This document shows positions 25,261 to 33,787 of a DNA stretch of 64,000 bases, in pieces (position 1 is the first letter of the stretch; each line of letters starts with the position of its first letter). Location of the stretch: contig NZ_AP022620.1 of assembly GCF_010731855.1 (NCBI RefSeq), forward strand, positions 1,612,001-1,676,000, given 5' to 3'. Under the pieces are notes generated by a model. It saw nothing but the letters and a program-made list of their open reading frames with translations. It did no database searches and had not been told where the DNA came from. The DNA comes from Mycolicibacterium anyangense. Lineage in GTDB: Bacteria; Actinomycetota; Actinomycetes; Mycobacteriales; Mycobacteriaceae. The position numbers and the translations under genes were made by a program.

Positions 25261-26751
25261 GTGCGCTCCGCCGACGACGACGCCCCGCTGTGGCTGTTCG
25301 CCGACCAGCTCGGGCCCGAGGTCTACGGCGGCCACCACGCGCACCGGCCGGTGCTGCTGGTGGAAGCTACCTCCGCGCTGCGCCGGCGCCGGTTCCACCG
25401 CCAGAAGCTGCATCTGGTGCTTTCAGCGCTGCGCCACGCGGCCGCCGACCTCGGCGATCGAGCCACCCTGATCCGGGCCGACAACTACACCCAGGCGCTC
25501 CGCGAGTACGGGCGCCCGGTCCTCGTCCACGAGCCGACGTCCTTCGCCGCCGCCGATTTCGTCGAACGCCTTCGCCGTGAAGGCCTGGTGGCCGACGTAC
25601 TGCCTACGCCGACATTCGCGTTGCCCCGCAAGGATTTCCGGGTGTGGGCCGGACAGCGAAAACGGTTCCGCATGGAGGACTTCTACCGCGAGCAGCGGCG
25701 CCGGTTCGACATCCTGATGGACGGGGCCGACCCAGTGGGCGGGCGGTGGAACTACGACACCGAGAACCGGGAGTCTCCGCCCAAAGGCCGCAACTCCCTC
25801 GACGTCGCGGCACCGTACCGGCCTCGTGAGGACGATATCGACGTCGCGGTGCGCCGGGATCTGGACGCCATGGGCCTCGACACCATCGGCAAGGACGGCC
25901 CCCGGCTGTTCCCGGTCACCCCGGCCGAGGCTCGTCGGGCACTGACCAGGTTCGTCGACGAACGGCTTCCGCTGTTCGGCCGCTACGAGGACGCCATGAT
26001 GGGCGGCGATTGGGCGATGGCTCACTCACTGCTGTCGGTTCCGCTGAATCTGGGCGTCCTGCACCCGCTGGAGGCGGTGCACGCCGCCGAGCAGGCCTAT
26101 CGCCGGGGCACGGCACCGCTGGCCGCGGCCGAAGGGTTCATCCGCCAGATCCTGGGGTGGCGCGAATACATGTGGCATCTCTACTGGCATTTCGGTCCGG
26201 ACTACCTGGGCAACAACCGGCTCGATGCGCATACCCCGCTGCCGCGGTGGTGGGCCGAGCTGGACGCCGATGCGGTGTCGGCGGAATGCCTGAAGCAGGC
26301 GATGGCCGGGGTCCGCGACCGCGGGTGGGCTCACCACATCCAGCGGTTGATGGTGCTGGGCAACCACGCGGTGGAGCGCGGATACCGCCCGCGCGAGCTC
26401 AGTGACTGGTTCGCCACGGCGTTCGTCGACGGCTTCGCGTGGGTGATGCCCACGAACGTCATCGGGATGAGCCAGCACGCCGATGGCGGTCTGCTCGCCA
26501 CCAAGCCGTACGCCTCCGGCGGGGCCTACATCAACCGGATGAGTGATCACTGTGCACACTGCCGGTTCGACCCGAAGAAACGCCTGGGCGAGGATGCCTG
26601 CCCGTTCACGGCCGGCTACTGGGCCTTCGTGCACCGCCACCAGGATCTACTGGCAGCCAACATGCGAACCGCACGATCGATCTCGGCGATGCGCAGGCTC
26701 GCTGACCTGGATGCCGTGCTCGAGCAGGAACGGCACCGAGACGCATTTTGA
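25261..26751 (+). CDS. Bacterial (6-4) photolyase/cryptochrome of the FeS-BCP class
   Basis: Protein of 496 residues related to PhrB of Agrobacterium, which repairs (6-4) photoproducts using light, FAD, a lumazine antenna and a 4Fe-4S cluster. Four cysteines stand at 343, 431, 434 and 447. Their spacings (88, 3, 13) are the same as in PhrB (350, 438, 441, 454). The C-terminal FAD region shows W-R-E-Y-M-W-H-L-Y-W and N-H-A-V-E-R-G-Y. The start is GTG, 7 bases after the kinase stop, although the frame stays open further upstream inside the kinase gene. Co-transcription with the kinase is likely. Confidence 0.93.
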   Translation: MRSADDDAPLWLFADQLGPEVYGGHHAHRPVLLVEATSALRRRRFHRQKLHLVLSALRHAAADLGDRATLIRADNYTQALREYGRPVLVHEPTSFAAADFVERLRREGLVADVLPTPTFALPRKDFRVWAGQRKRFRMEDFYREQRRRFDILMDGADPVGGRWNYDTENRESPPKGRNSLDVAAPYRPREDDIDVAVRRDLDAMGLDTIGKDGPRLFPVTPAEARRALTRFVDERLPLFGRYEDAMMGGDWAMAHSLLSVPLNLGVLHPLEAVHAAEQAYRRGTAPLAAAEGFIRQILGWREYMWHLYWHFGPDYLGNNRLDAHTPLPRWWAELDADAVSAECLKQAMAGVRDRGWAHHIQRLMVLGNHAVERGYRPRELSDWFATAFVDGFAWVMPTNVIGMSQHADGGLLATKPYASGGAYINRMSDHCAHCRFDPKKRLGEDACPFTAGYWAFVHRHQDLLAANMRTARSISAMRRLADLDAVLEQERHRDAF

Positions 26752-26995
26752 GGCGCTGGAAAGAACTTTTGCTACCAGAGTTGGTCCACGTCGAGTGATC
26801 TGCGCGTCAACCGGCTTCAGGATCTGGCCAGCTCGGCAACATCGGGTCGTGAACTGGCGCTTCCAGAAAACAGACGAGGAGTCGGAAATCCCCAGGTTCA
26901 GCCTCTGGTGACAAGAAACTTTGCTGTGATACCACAGCCTCAGCGCATTCTCAGGTAAGTTCATACCGACCGCCGAAACTCCCAGAAGGACAAGC

Positions 26996-28078
26996 ATGCA
27001 GATTTCGTTACGTTCGCAGCTCATCGCGGGAGTCGCGGTGGTGGGCGCCAGTGCCATCGCGATCACTCCGATCACACAGCCGAATGTCATCCCCACGGTG
27101 CACGCCCCGGCTATCCAGAACGTGGCCTTCGACAATCCCTTCATCGTGTTCGGCCCGGTCCTGGAGCACACTGTCTACGACATCTCCTCACTGATCTCCG
27201 GTCCGGTCGCCGATCCGCTGCCGATCCTGCGGACGTTCGCGGTCAACCAGATCGGCAATGCCACCAACTTGCTGACCGCCGCAGGCGCGCTCGGAGTCGG
27301 GCTGGGCGCCTCATTGTGGAATGTCCCTGGTGGCGTCGTCACCGCGACCGCCGAGCTTCTCAAGGGCGACGTCCAGGGCGCCATCACAGCGCTACAGACC
27401 GCACTGATCGAACCGATCGCCGTCGAACTGACCGACTTCACGATCCCGAAGATCACCGCGGTCGTGAACCAGACCATCCAAAACCTCACAGCGCTGGTGA
27501 ACGTCGTGCCGTCGCAAGTGCTGGGCATCATCAACGCCACCGTGAACGCGGTCAGCGCGACCATCCAGGCAACCATCGCCACCGGCCAGCAGTTCGCGAA
27601 CAATCTCCAGACCCTGAACCTCGAGGGGATGTGGAACTCGATCATCGACGGCACCCTCGGCACCACCGGCATCCTCGACACCCTGCGCGCCACCACGATC
27701 GGTGGCGGACCGAGCAGCATCAGTTCGGCCATCGGTTCGGCGATCAACAACATCAACGTGGCCATCGGCGGGCCCGCGACTCAACTGCCGCAGCCGTCGG
27801 CAGCGCTGACCAGCTCGAAGATCCGGGCGGCCGCGGCCACGACTCCCGCGCTCACGAGCGTTTCGGCCGCCGAGAGCGCCGGGGCCGCGGGCTCGAAGGG
27901 GTCCGGCTCGTCCGACAGCGGCACAGCCGGTGATGCCGCTGGAAGCACTACCAAGTCCAGTGCGACCGGCGGCAGCCGCCGTGCAGCGAATGCCGCCACC
28001 ACCGCGACCACGGCCAAGCCGGCCACGAGCGCGGCCGCGCCCAAGAAGGACACCGGGTCGTCACACTCGGCTGAATAG
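26996..28078 (+). CDS. Secreted mycobacterial protein, Ala/Ser/Thr-rich tail
   Basis: Exported protein of 360 residues. The N-terminus has a signal sequence (M-Q-I-S-L-R-S-Q-L-I-A-G-V-A-V-V-G-A). The middle part, about 35-265, is rich in short amphipathic helices (L-I-S-G-P-V-A-D-P-L-P-I and similar). The last ~90 residues are low-complexity Ala/Ser/Thr/Gly ending in K-K-D-T-G-S-S-H-S-A-E. I recognise the general style of mycobacterial cell-wall or secreted proteins but cannot name a function. A GAAGGA ribosome-binding site precedes the ATG. A strong terminator follows ten bases after the stop, so it is the last gene of its transcript. The 244 bases upstream hold no gene. Confidence 0.82.
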   Translation: MQISLRSQLIAGVAVVGASAIAITPITQPNVIPTVHAPAIQNVAFDNPFIVFGPVLEHTVYDISSLISGPVADPLPILRTFAVNQIGNATNLLTAAGALGVGLGASLWNVPGGVVTATAELLKGDVQGAITALQTALIEPIAVELTDFTIPKITAVVNQTIQNLTALVNVVPSQVLGIINATVNAVSATIQATIATGQQFANNLQTLNLEGMWNSIIDGTLGTTGILDTLRATTIGGGPSSISSAIGSAINNINVAIGGPATQLPQPSAALTSSKIRAAAATTPALTSVSAAESAGAAGSKGSGSSDSGTAGDAAGSTTKSSATGGSRRAANAATTATTAKPATSAAAPKKDTGSSHSAE

Positions 28079-28087
28079 CCGCAGCGT

Positions 28088-28119
28088 TCAGGTGCCCCTC
28101 CGCTGGGAGGGGCACCTGA
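28088..28119 (+). terminator. Rho-independent terminator
   Basis: A 14-bp perfect stem (TCAGGTGCCCCTCC pairing with its complement) with a GCTG loop is followed by CTTTT. It lies 10 bases after the stop of the secreted-protein gene. Confidence 0.88.
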
Positions 28120-28285
28120 CTTTTCGGCGGGATGAAACGTTCGGGCGAGGTTGCGACGATAGATCCCCCAGGAGGACCCACGAGGGCCCGCCGAGGGCGT
28201 CGCGCATCACTGTGAGCCTGCTTTCAGGTTTTTCACAGGTGTCACAACTGCGCTATGTTCGACCGGAGACACAGACGGAGGTTCC

Positions 28286-28696
28286 GTGAAGAAGCTCATC
28301 CTCGGTGCTGCCGGTGCGGTTGCGGCGGCGTCGGCAGCCGCGGCCCTCGGCATGGGATCCAGCAGCGCCGACCCCAATGCGGGCGGCACGCTCAACGTCC
28401 TCGGCGAGCCCTACTACAAGGCGGTCGCCATCTTGCACGCCCAGGGTGTCTCGACGGTATTCGGCGGTTCGGTCGGCAGCGACGTTCCGCAGGCCAAGTG
28501 CGTGGTTCAAACCCAGAAGTATCTGGCCAGCGGCAAGATGCAGTTGATGCTGAACTGCACCAAGGCCGCGCAGCCCGATCAGCCTGCCGCGACGTCAGTG
28601 GCCACCGCGCCGACCGACAGCACCCAGGACGGCGGCAGCCGCCCGACACCCGGCGCTCCCGGCGTCGTCACGGTCACCCCGACCCAGGTGGGCTAA
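28286..28696 (+). CDS. Small secreted protein
   Basis: Exported protein of 136 residues with a clear signal peptide (M-K-K-L-I-L-G-A-A-G-A-V-A-A-A-S-A-A-A-A-L) and a probable cleavage near S-S-A-D-P. The mature part has two cysteines (A-K-C-V-V-Q and L-N-C-T-K), likely one disulphide, then a Pro/Thr-rich tail. This is the pattern of a mycobacterial small secreted family of unknown role. The start is GTG with GGAGG 5 bases upstream. The last 23 bases overlap the convergent flavoprotein gene. Confidence 0.85.
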   Translation: MKKLILGAAGAVAAASAAAALGMGSSSADPNAGGTLNVLGEPYYKAVAILHAQGVSTVFGGSVGSDVPQAKCVVQTQKYLASGKMQLMLNCTKAAQPDQPAATSVATAPTDSTQDGGSRPTPGAPGVVTVTPTQVG

Positions 28697-30011
28697 TTGC
28701 CTTGTCGGCCGTCGGCATCGGAATACCTTCGCTGGCGCTGAACTGCGCGTCCTCTTGGGTCGACAAGCCCATCGAGACCACCGTGCGCGTGAACAGCACG
28801 TCGGTCAGGTAGGCCAGCCCCACCGCCCAACGGTTGACGGCCCTGGGCATGGCGTACAGGTGATACGAACGGGTGACCAGCTTCGCGGGATACCCCGACA
28901 GGTGGATGTTGAGCGGATTGGCCACGGCGTAGTGCGGTCCCAGGTCGACCACCAAGCCCATATTGCGGTGCCGGTAGTCCTTGGGACTGCCATACCCCAG
29001 GCTCGCCGCGACATTGCGGGCCAGTACCTTTCCCTGCCGGGTCGCATGCTGCGCGGTGGGTGGAGTGATCGCGCCCGGCCGCGTCAGGTCGGGCACCGCG
29101 GCGGCATCACCGGCCGCGAAGACGTCGGAATGGCCGGGAACCTGCAGCCGCGCATCGACTTTCAGTCTGCCCTTCTCTGTCGGCAAGCCCAGCGTCTGGA
29201 TCAGCGGCGCTGCGGTCACCCCCGTCACCCAGGCGACCGTTCGGGTATCCACCCGTGAATCATCGCTGAGCACAACGTGATCGGCGTGCACTTCCTTCAA
29301 CGTCGCGCCTAGCCGCACGTCGATACCGCGGTCGCGCAGCACACCCATGGCAGCGGCGCCCAGCTTCGGCCCCACCTCGGGCATCACCTGCTCGGCAAGG
29401 TCGAGCAGCAGGAAACGCACCGCCCCTGCATCGAATCCGCTCTGCTGGGCTGCCGCATCCGCCAGCGCCCGCAACTGGGCGATCAACTCCGTCCCGGAAT
29501 AGGAGGCGCCGACCACCACCACCGTGCGCCGCCCGGCCGCCACCGCAGGATCCTCGTCGAGCGTCGCCAGTTCGAGCTGCTCGAGGACATGGTCGCGCAG
29601 ATACAGCGCTTCGGCGGTCGACTTCAACCCACGGGCGTGGGTGGCCAGTCCGGGGATGTCGAACAGCCGGGTCACCGATCCCGGCGTCAAGACCAGCCGA
29701 TCCCAGCCCAGCCCGTGCCGGCGTTCCTCGGGATCGGTGTAGACCAGCGTGCGCCCAGCCAGATCGGCCTTCTCGACGCGCCCGCGGATCGCCCGTACGC
29801 CGGGCAGGGTGCCGGCCAGCGGGATCGTGACGAAGCGTGCATCGACCAGGCCGCCCGCCACATCGGGCAGCAGTGGGGTGTACAGCATGTAGTCGACCGG
29901 CGAGATGATCGTCACCTCGACGCCGGCCGTTCTGCGCCGCAGGTCGCGTGCCAGGCGCCTGGCGCATTCGAAGCCGGTGAACCCACTGCCGACGATCACC
30001 ACAGAAGTCAT
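28674..30011 (-). CDS. NDH-2-like FAD/NAD(P)-dependent oxidoreductase
   Basis: Pyridine-nucleotide-disulphide-oxidoreductase-fold protein of 445 residues, related to type II NADH dehydrogenases. It begins with the FAD dinucleotide fold V-V-I-V-G-S-G-F-T-G. The second fold for NAD(P)H is V-V-V-V-G-A-S-Y-S-G-T-E-L near residue 165. The FAD-closing motif D-V-F-A-A-G-D-A-A near 310 follows. An A-Q-H-A-T-R-Q-G segment near 340 is the quinone-site style of NDH-2. A C-terminal amphipathic region may dock on the membrane. It is divergent from the DUF2993 gene with 75 bases between starts. Whether it feeds the respiratory chain is not shown. Confidence 0.88.
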   Translation of the reverse strand: MTSVVIVGSGFTGFECARRLARDLRRRTAGVEVTIISPVDYMLYTPLLPDVAGGLVDARFVTIPLAGTLPGVRAIRGRVEKADLAGRTLVYTDPEERRHGLGWDRLVLTPGSVTRLFDIPGLATHARGLKSTAEALYLRDHVLEQLELATLDEDPAVAAGRRTVVVVGASYSGTELIAQLRALADAAAQQSGFDAGAVRFLLLDLAEQVMPEVGPKLGAAAMGVLRDRGIDVRLGATLKEVHADHVVLSDDSRVDTRTVAWVTGVTAAPLIQTLGLPTEKGRLKVDARLQVPGHSDVFAAGDAAAVPDLTRPGAITPPTAQHATRQGKVLARNVAASLGYGSPKDYRHRNMGLVVDLGPHYAVANPLNIHLSGYPAKLVTRSYHLYAMPRAVNRWAVGLAYLTDVLFTRTVVSMGLSTQEDAQFSASEGIPMPTADKAISPPGSG

Positions 30012-30086
30012 CGAGCGCTCGGGTACCCGCGCCCCCACATCACAAACGTCGGTGACGGTTGCGCCGTGCCGGCGCCGCCGAGCAGG

Positions 30087-30905
30087 ATGGACAGCCTTAT
30101 GGCGCGATCGCTCGGTCCTACCCGCCGGGATCTTCTGCGGCCGCTGGACATGCTGTCGTCGGTGTGGGCATCGGCCGCAACGCCGGTGAGTTCGGGTGCG
30201 GCGCTGGCCTATCGGACACTGTTCGTCACGGTCAAGCGGCTGGTCGTGGGCCGCACCCTCACCGTCCGCCTGGACAGCGGCGACCTCACGCTGACCATCA
30301 CCGAATTCGACTCCCGACTCGACGTGCGCCGGCTGGCGGTCGGGCAACTCAACGACGTCCGAGTCACCGCCAGTGACATCGGTTGGAAACAAAGACATTT
30401 CGATGATGCGCGACTGATCCTACGCAACGTGCACGTGCGACCCGGTGTCCCGCCGATGCTGGTGGCCGCGCCGGTGGAGATCACTGCTCAGATGTCCTCG
30501 CAGGCCCTGACCGACCTGCTGGGATCGACCTTTCCTCGGGTTACCGGGCACATCGGGGAGGACGGCGTAGCACGGCTGGCGTGGGCACGCCGGCCGGGGT
30601 TGGCGTGGATCGAAGTCGACGTCCGTGTCGAGGGCGCGACGCTGCTTGCGCACCCCCGGGCGGTCCACGTCGGCAGACGGCGCTGGCGCCTGCCGATGCG
30701 GGTTCCGGCCTACCCGGTGGTCTTACCGGATCTGGGCAGCGGACTGATGCTGACCGACCTGCACCTCGGCTCCGGCACGGTAACTCTGTCCGGCAGCATG
30801 CCCGAGTGGCGCGCGGAGGTACCCCGAGCCCGAGTTGAAGATGTCCTCAACCAGCTCGGGGCGGTCGGCCGACCGGTGAATCTGTCCCGGCGGTGCCGCG
30901 ATTGA
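30087..30905 (+). CDS. DUF2993 / LmeA-like lipid-binding protein
   Basis: Protein of 272 residues that resembles the DUF2993 family, whose mycobacterial member LmeA is an envelope phospholipid-binding protein needed for lipomannan elongation. Alternating hydrophobic strands such as G-D-L-T-L-T-I-T-E-F and A-R-L-I-L-R-N-V-H-V and a central Q-A-L-T-D-L-L motif fit that tubular fold. I see no classical signal peptide; the N-terminus is Arg-rich with R-R-D-L-L-R-P-L-D-M-L. The ATG at 30087 is used, and an ATG at 30099 is possible. Its 3' 183 bases lie opposite the end of the PAP2 gene, an unusually long overlap. Confidence 0.78.
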   Translation: MDSLMARSLGPTRRDLLRPLDMLSSVWASAATPVSSGAALAYRTLFVTVKRLVVGRTLTVRLDSGDLTLTITEFDSRLDVRRLAVGQLNDVRVTASDIGWKQRHFDDARLILRNVHVRPGVPPMLVAAPVEITAQMSSQALTDLLGSTFPRVTGHIGEDGVARLAWARRPGLAWIEVDVRVEGATLLAHPRAVHVGRRRWRLPMRVPAYPVVLPDLGSGLMLTDLHLGSGTVTLSGSMPEWRAEVPRARVEDVLNQLGAVGRPVNLSRRCRD

Positions 30906-31976
30906 CCGCCGTTCGAGGCGCCGGATCGCCAGCACCACGGTGGCCGCCAGCGCCCACCCGAGGAGGATGTCGACGACGTAATGCTCGGCGGAATACACCA
31001 GCGCGAAAGCCATGATCAGCACGTAGGCCGCCAGGACGGGCCGCCACCAGCGGCTGACTCGGCCCCACAGGAACGCCGCGATCATGACGGAGAGGCCGGC
31101 GTGCAGGGATGGGATGGCGGCGACCAGATTCACGCTGGCCTGCCCCTCGTCGAGGAGCGCTCGGGCCACATCGAGGTGCAGGGTGTTGAATCCGCGGGTC
31201 GAAATCCGTTCCACCCAGTCCCGCGCCCCGTCGTGCGTTGCGCCGACCCGTCCCAGCAGACCGCCATCGGCGGCGGGACCGGGCCGGAACATGCACGGCG
31301 GAGCCGATGGCCCGCCGGACACCTCGGTCGACTGACAACGTGCCGCCGCCCAGGGCGGCGCCGCGGGTACCAGGGCATAGATCGCGAGCGCGGCGAACGA
31401 CAGCATCACGAACCGTCGCACGAAGGCTTTCCACACGTCGCGGTCGCGCAGCCACAATGCGCCGGCCACCACGTACGGCAGGATGAAGAACGACATGTAG
31501 ACCGTGCTGACCACCACTTCCCACCACGGCGGAGCGGGCATCTTCAGGTGTTCCTGCAGCCACACCGTCGGTACCGCACCGAAGAACATCCGCCGATCCA
31601 CCTCGGGCTGCCAGGCCCACTGGGTGGGCGTGCCGATGAGATCGGCCGCTCCCCTGCTCACGTCGTAGACCACCAGGACCACCGCGAAGGGCAACCAGTC
31701 CCGGATCACCATGAGGATCCGGCGCCGCCCGATGCTCGCCGCCAGCAGACCGGTGCAGACGTAGAGCAGGATCAGCTCTCGGTTGAACGCCAGACCTGTT
31801 GTCGCAGTGCGAAAGACGACTGCCACAACCCAGACCGCGATAGCCAGACGGCGAAGCACCATCAGCCGACGGTCTCGAAGATCAGCGATCTGGGTGGCGA
31901 TCATCAGGTACCAGCTAAGCGGGTCACCGCCCTCGATTACCCGGATTCGCGAAACTCGCCGTTTGCCGGAGCTCAC
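30723..31976 (-). CDS. PAP2-superfamily membrane phosphatase/transferase
   Basis: Integral membrane protein of up to 417 residues with several helices and PAP2 motifs: the S-L-H-A-G-L-S segment near 294 and S-A-E-H-Y-V-V-D near 338 supply the catalytic His and Asp. The N-terminal half, with D-W-L-P-F-A-V-V-L-V-V-Y-D, resembles mycobacterial proteins related to inositol-phosphorylceramide synthase/phosphatase. The substrate is probably a lipid phosphate. The start is uncertain: GTG at 31976 gives this length, and an ATG at 31904 removes 24 residues. The final ~60 residues, hydrophilic and lacking family character, are read antisense to the DUF2993 gene. Confidence 0.85.
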   Translation of the reverse strand: MSSGKRRVSRIRVIEGGDPLSWYLMIATQIADLRDRRLMVLRRLAIAVWVVAVVFRTATTGLAFNRELILLYVCTGLLAASIGRRRILMVIRDWLPFAVVLVVYDVSRGAADLIGTPTQWAWQPEVDRRMFFGAVPTVWLQEHLKMPAPPWWEVVVSTVYMSFFILPYVVAGALWLRDRDVWKAFVRRFVMLSFAALAIYALVPAAPPWAAARCQSTEVSGGPSAPPCMFRPGPAADGGLLGRVGATHDGARDWVERISTRGFNTLHLDVARALLDEGQASVNLVAAIPSLHAGLSVMIAAFLWGRVSRWWRPVLAAYVLIMAFALVYSAEHYVVDILLGWALAATVVLAIRRLERRSIAAPPGQIHRSADRPELVEDIFNSGSGYLRAPLGHAAGQSYRAGAEVQVGQHQSAAQIR

Positions 31977-31994
31977 CGGTCCCGGTGCGTGACG

Positions 31995-32558
31995 TCAGTT
32001 GCCATCCCAGGCCGAAGCCACCGCCTCGGCGACGTCGATGACCTTCGCCTGCTGGGTTCCCGGGCTGTCGATCTCGTCGGCGACGTAGGCCGCGACGAAA
32101 CGCCGGATCTCGGTGTCGACGCCGGCCACCAGGCGCAGGATCTCCCCGCGAACCGACGTGGAAGTGACATGCACGGCGATGTCGGACGGCCTGGGCTTGG
32201 CGACGTCGATGACGAGCAACAGCGGTTCGGCGGCTCTGGCGGTCGCGCGCAGCGCGATATCGCCGTCGACGGTGAACCGCTGCTTGTCCACCCGCAGATC
32301 GACGACCAGTTCGATGACCAATGGGATGCGAATGCCGAAGGTGATGGTGTCACCGACATTGCGCCGCACGATCGGCTGCTGGATGCGCACCTTTGCCGAG
32401 ACCTTGGCCAGTCCGGCCGGCCCTTGCGCCATCGGGCCCATCTCGAACTCGCCACCGGCGATCTCGGCAAGTGCGGCTGCCACCCGTTCCTCGGTCACCG
32501 CGACATCGAAGAATCGGCGGCCGAATTCCTCGTAGGTGACGAAGTTGTGGGTGTGCAT
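31995..32558 (-). CDS. Conserved hypothetical protein
   Basis: Soluble protein of 187 residues with no signal peptide or membrane helix. Residues 1-40 are helical (T-Y-E-E-F-G-R-R-F-F-D-V-A-V). The middle is beta-rich with repeated hydrophobic strands (I-P-L-V-I-E-L-V-V-D-L-R-V, D-I-A-V-H-V-T-S-T-S-V). The C-terminus is helical. It looks like a mycobacterial conserved protein, but I do not recognise a family and assign no function. It is in the same direction as the PAP2 gene, 18 bases upstream of it, so the two may be co-transcribed. Confidence 0.78.
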   Translation of the reverse strand: MHTHNFVTYEEFGRRFFDVAVTEERVAAALAEIAGGEFEMGPMAQGPAGLAKVSAKVRIQQPIVRRNVGDTITFGIRIPLVIELVVDLRVDKQRFTVDGDIALRATARAAEPLLLVIDVAKPRPSDIAVHVTSTSVRGEILRLVAGVDTEIRRFVAAYVADEIDSPGTQQAKVIDVAEAVASAWDGN

Positions 32559-32637
32559 AGGGCTCTACGTTCTCACGCCCGATGTCGATGCAAGAACGCG
32601 GACCGGTAACAGTTCGGTCGTCGTCGCTGCGCCCCGG

Positions 32638-33213
32638 TCAGGCCTTGATCGCGTGCCAGGTCAGATCGGCGATGGACTGCCAGTACGCGTCCTCGATCGG
32701 TTCGCAGGTGTAGAGCGCGCGGATGTTCAGCGGAGCGATGATCAGCTGCATCGCGGCCAGCGGGTCCACGCCCACGCGCAATTCACCACGATCGGCCGCA
32801 CGATCGGTGATCACCCGGGTCGCGTTGAACCGCTGCTTCCAGAGCTCCATGCGGGTGTCATCGGTGAAGGCGGCCCGGTCGTCGACCACCATCGCCCGCA
32901 TCAGACTGCGGCCGAGCTCGGTGTTCACCTGACGGACCACAGCCGCGGCCAGTGCCTGCAAGTCGGTGCGCAACGATCCCGTGTCGGGTGGATCGAGCAG
33001 TTCCTCGCTCCAGCTGAGCAATGCGTCCAGCGCCAGCCGGCGTCCGCCTTGCCAGTATCGCGCCACCACACTCTCGTCGATCCCGTGCCGGGCGCACATC
33101 GTGGCGACGCTGAACCGCTCCAGCCCCCACCGGGTCAGCTCGTCGAAGCTGGCGGCGAGCACCCGGATCCGGAGTGCCTCCGGCACATCCGGATCCACGA
33201 ATTCTGACCGCAT
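32638..33213 (-). CDS. TetR-family transcriptional regulator
   Basis: Regulator of 191 residues. An N-terminal helix-turn-helix at about 15-60 reads I-R-V-L-A-A-S-F-D-E-L, then V-A-T-M-C-A-R-H-G-I-D-E-S-V-V-A-R-Y-W. The C-terminal ligand domain resembles TetR C-terminal family 11 types (M-Q-L-I-I-A-P-L-N-I-R-A-L-Y near 155). It stands alone with about 80 bases before the downstream hypothetical gene and 124 bases of spacer upstream, so its target is unclear. Confidence 0.87.
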   Translation of the reverse strand: MRSEFVDPDVPEALRIRVLAASFDELTRWGLERFSVATMCARHGIDESVVARYWQGGRRLALDALLSWSEELLDPPDTGSLRTDLQALAAAVVRQVNTELGRSLMRAMVVDDRAAFTDDTRMELWKQRFNATRVITDRAADRGELRVGVDPLAAMQLIIAPLNIRALYTCEPIEDAYWQSIADLTWHAIKA

Positions 33214-33337
33214 AGGTTCACGCTCCCGCCCCGTCTGCTATACAACCACGTACCCTGATACCCCGTACCGAATTCACCGAAACGGCTGTCGCGCTAGGTA
33301 ATCCACCCAAGGATCCAACGGGCAAGGCCGGGCGGGT

Positions 33338-33769
33338 TCAGAGTTCCAGCAGTACCGTGACGGGCCCGTCGTTGATCAGCTCCACCTGCATGTCCGCACC
33401 GAATCGCCCGGTCTGCACCTCGGCGCCCAGCGTCCGCAACCCGGCGACAAACGCGTCCACCAGCGGTTGGGCCACCGAACCCGGGGCCGCGGCATTCCAG
33501 GTCGGCCTGCGTCCCTTGGCGGTGTTGGCGTACAAGGTGAACTGGCTGATCGCCAAGACCGGCGCACCCACGTCGGCGGCGGCCTTCTCTTCGTCCAGAA
33601 TCCTTAATTTCCAGAGCTTCTCAGCCATCCGCACGGCGATGTCCACGGTGTCTGTGTGGGTGACGCCTACCAACGCCAGCAGACCCTGACCGGCCGGCCG
33701 GATCGCGCCGACCACCTCACCGTCCACCGACACCGACGCCGACGTGACCCGCTGCACCAGCACCCGCAT
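33338..33769 (-). CDS. dtd: D-aminoacyl-tRNA deacylase
   Basis: Homodimeric cytoplasmic enzyme of 143 residues, the normal length, which removes D-amino acids (and Gly mischarged on tRNA-Ala) from tRNA. Both active-site motifs are intact: S-Q-F-T-L-Y-A near residue 75 and the cross-subunit N-D-G-P-V-T-V near 133. The start M-R-V-L-V-Q-R-V is canonical. It lies 18 bases downstream of the aldehyde dehydrogenase gene on the same strand and may be read from the same transcript. Confidence 0.95.
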   Translation of the reverse strand: MRVLVQRVTSASVSVDGEVVGAIRPAGQGLLALVGVTHTDTVDIAVRMAEKLWKLRILDEEKAAADVGAPVLAISQFTLYANTAKGRRPTWNAAAPGSVAQPLVDAFVAGLRTLGAEVQTGRFGADMQVELINDGPVTVLLEL

Positions 33770-33787
33770 GGGCGCCGATGCTAATCC

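Noticed and set aside
30012..30398. Longer N-terminus for the NDH-2-like flavoprotein
   Set aside because: The FAD-binding strand must lie at the start; upstream codons are antisense to the DUF2993 gene and Arg/Gln-rich.
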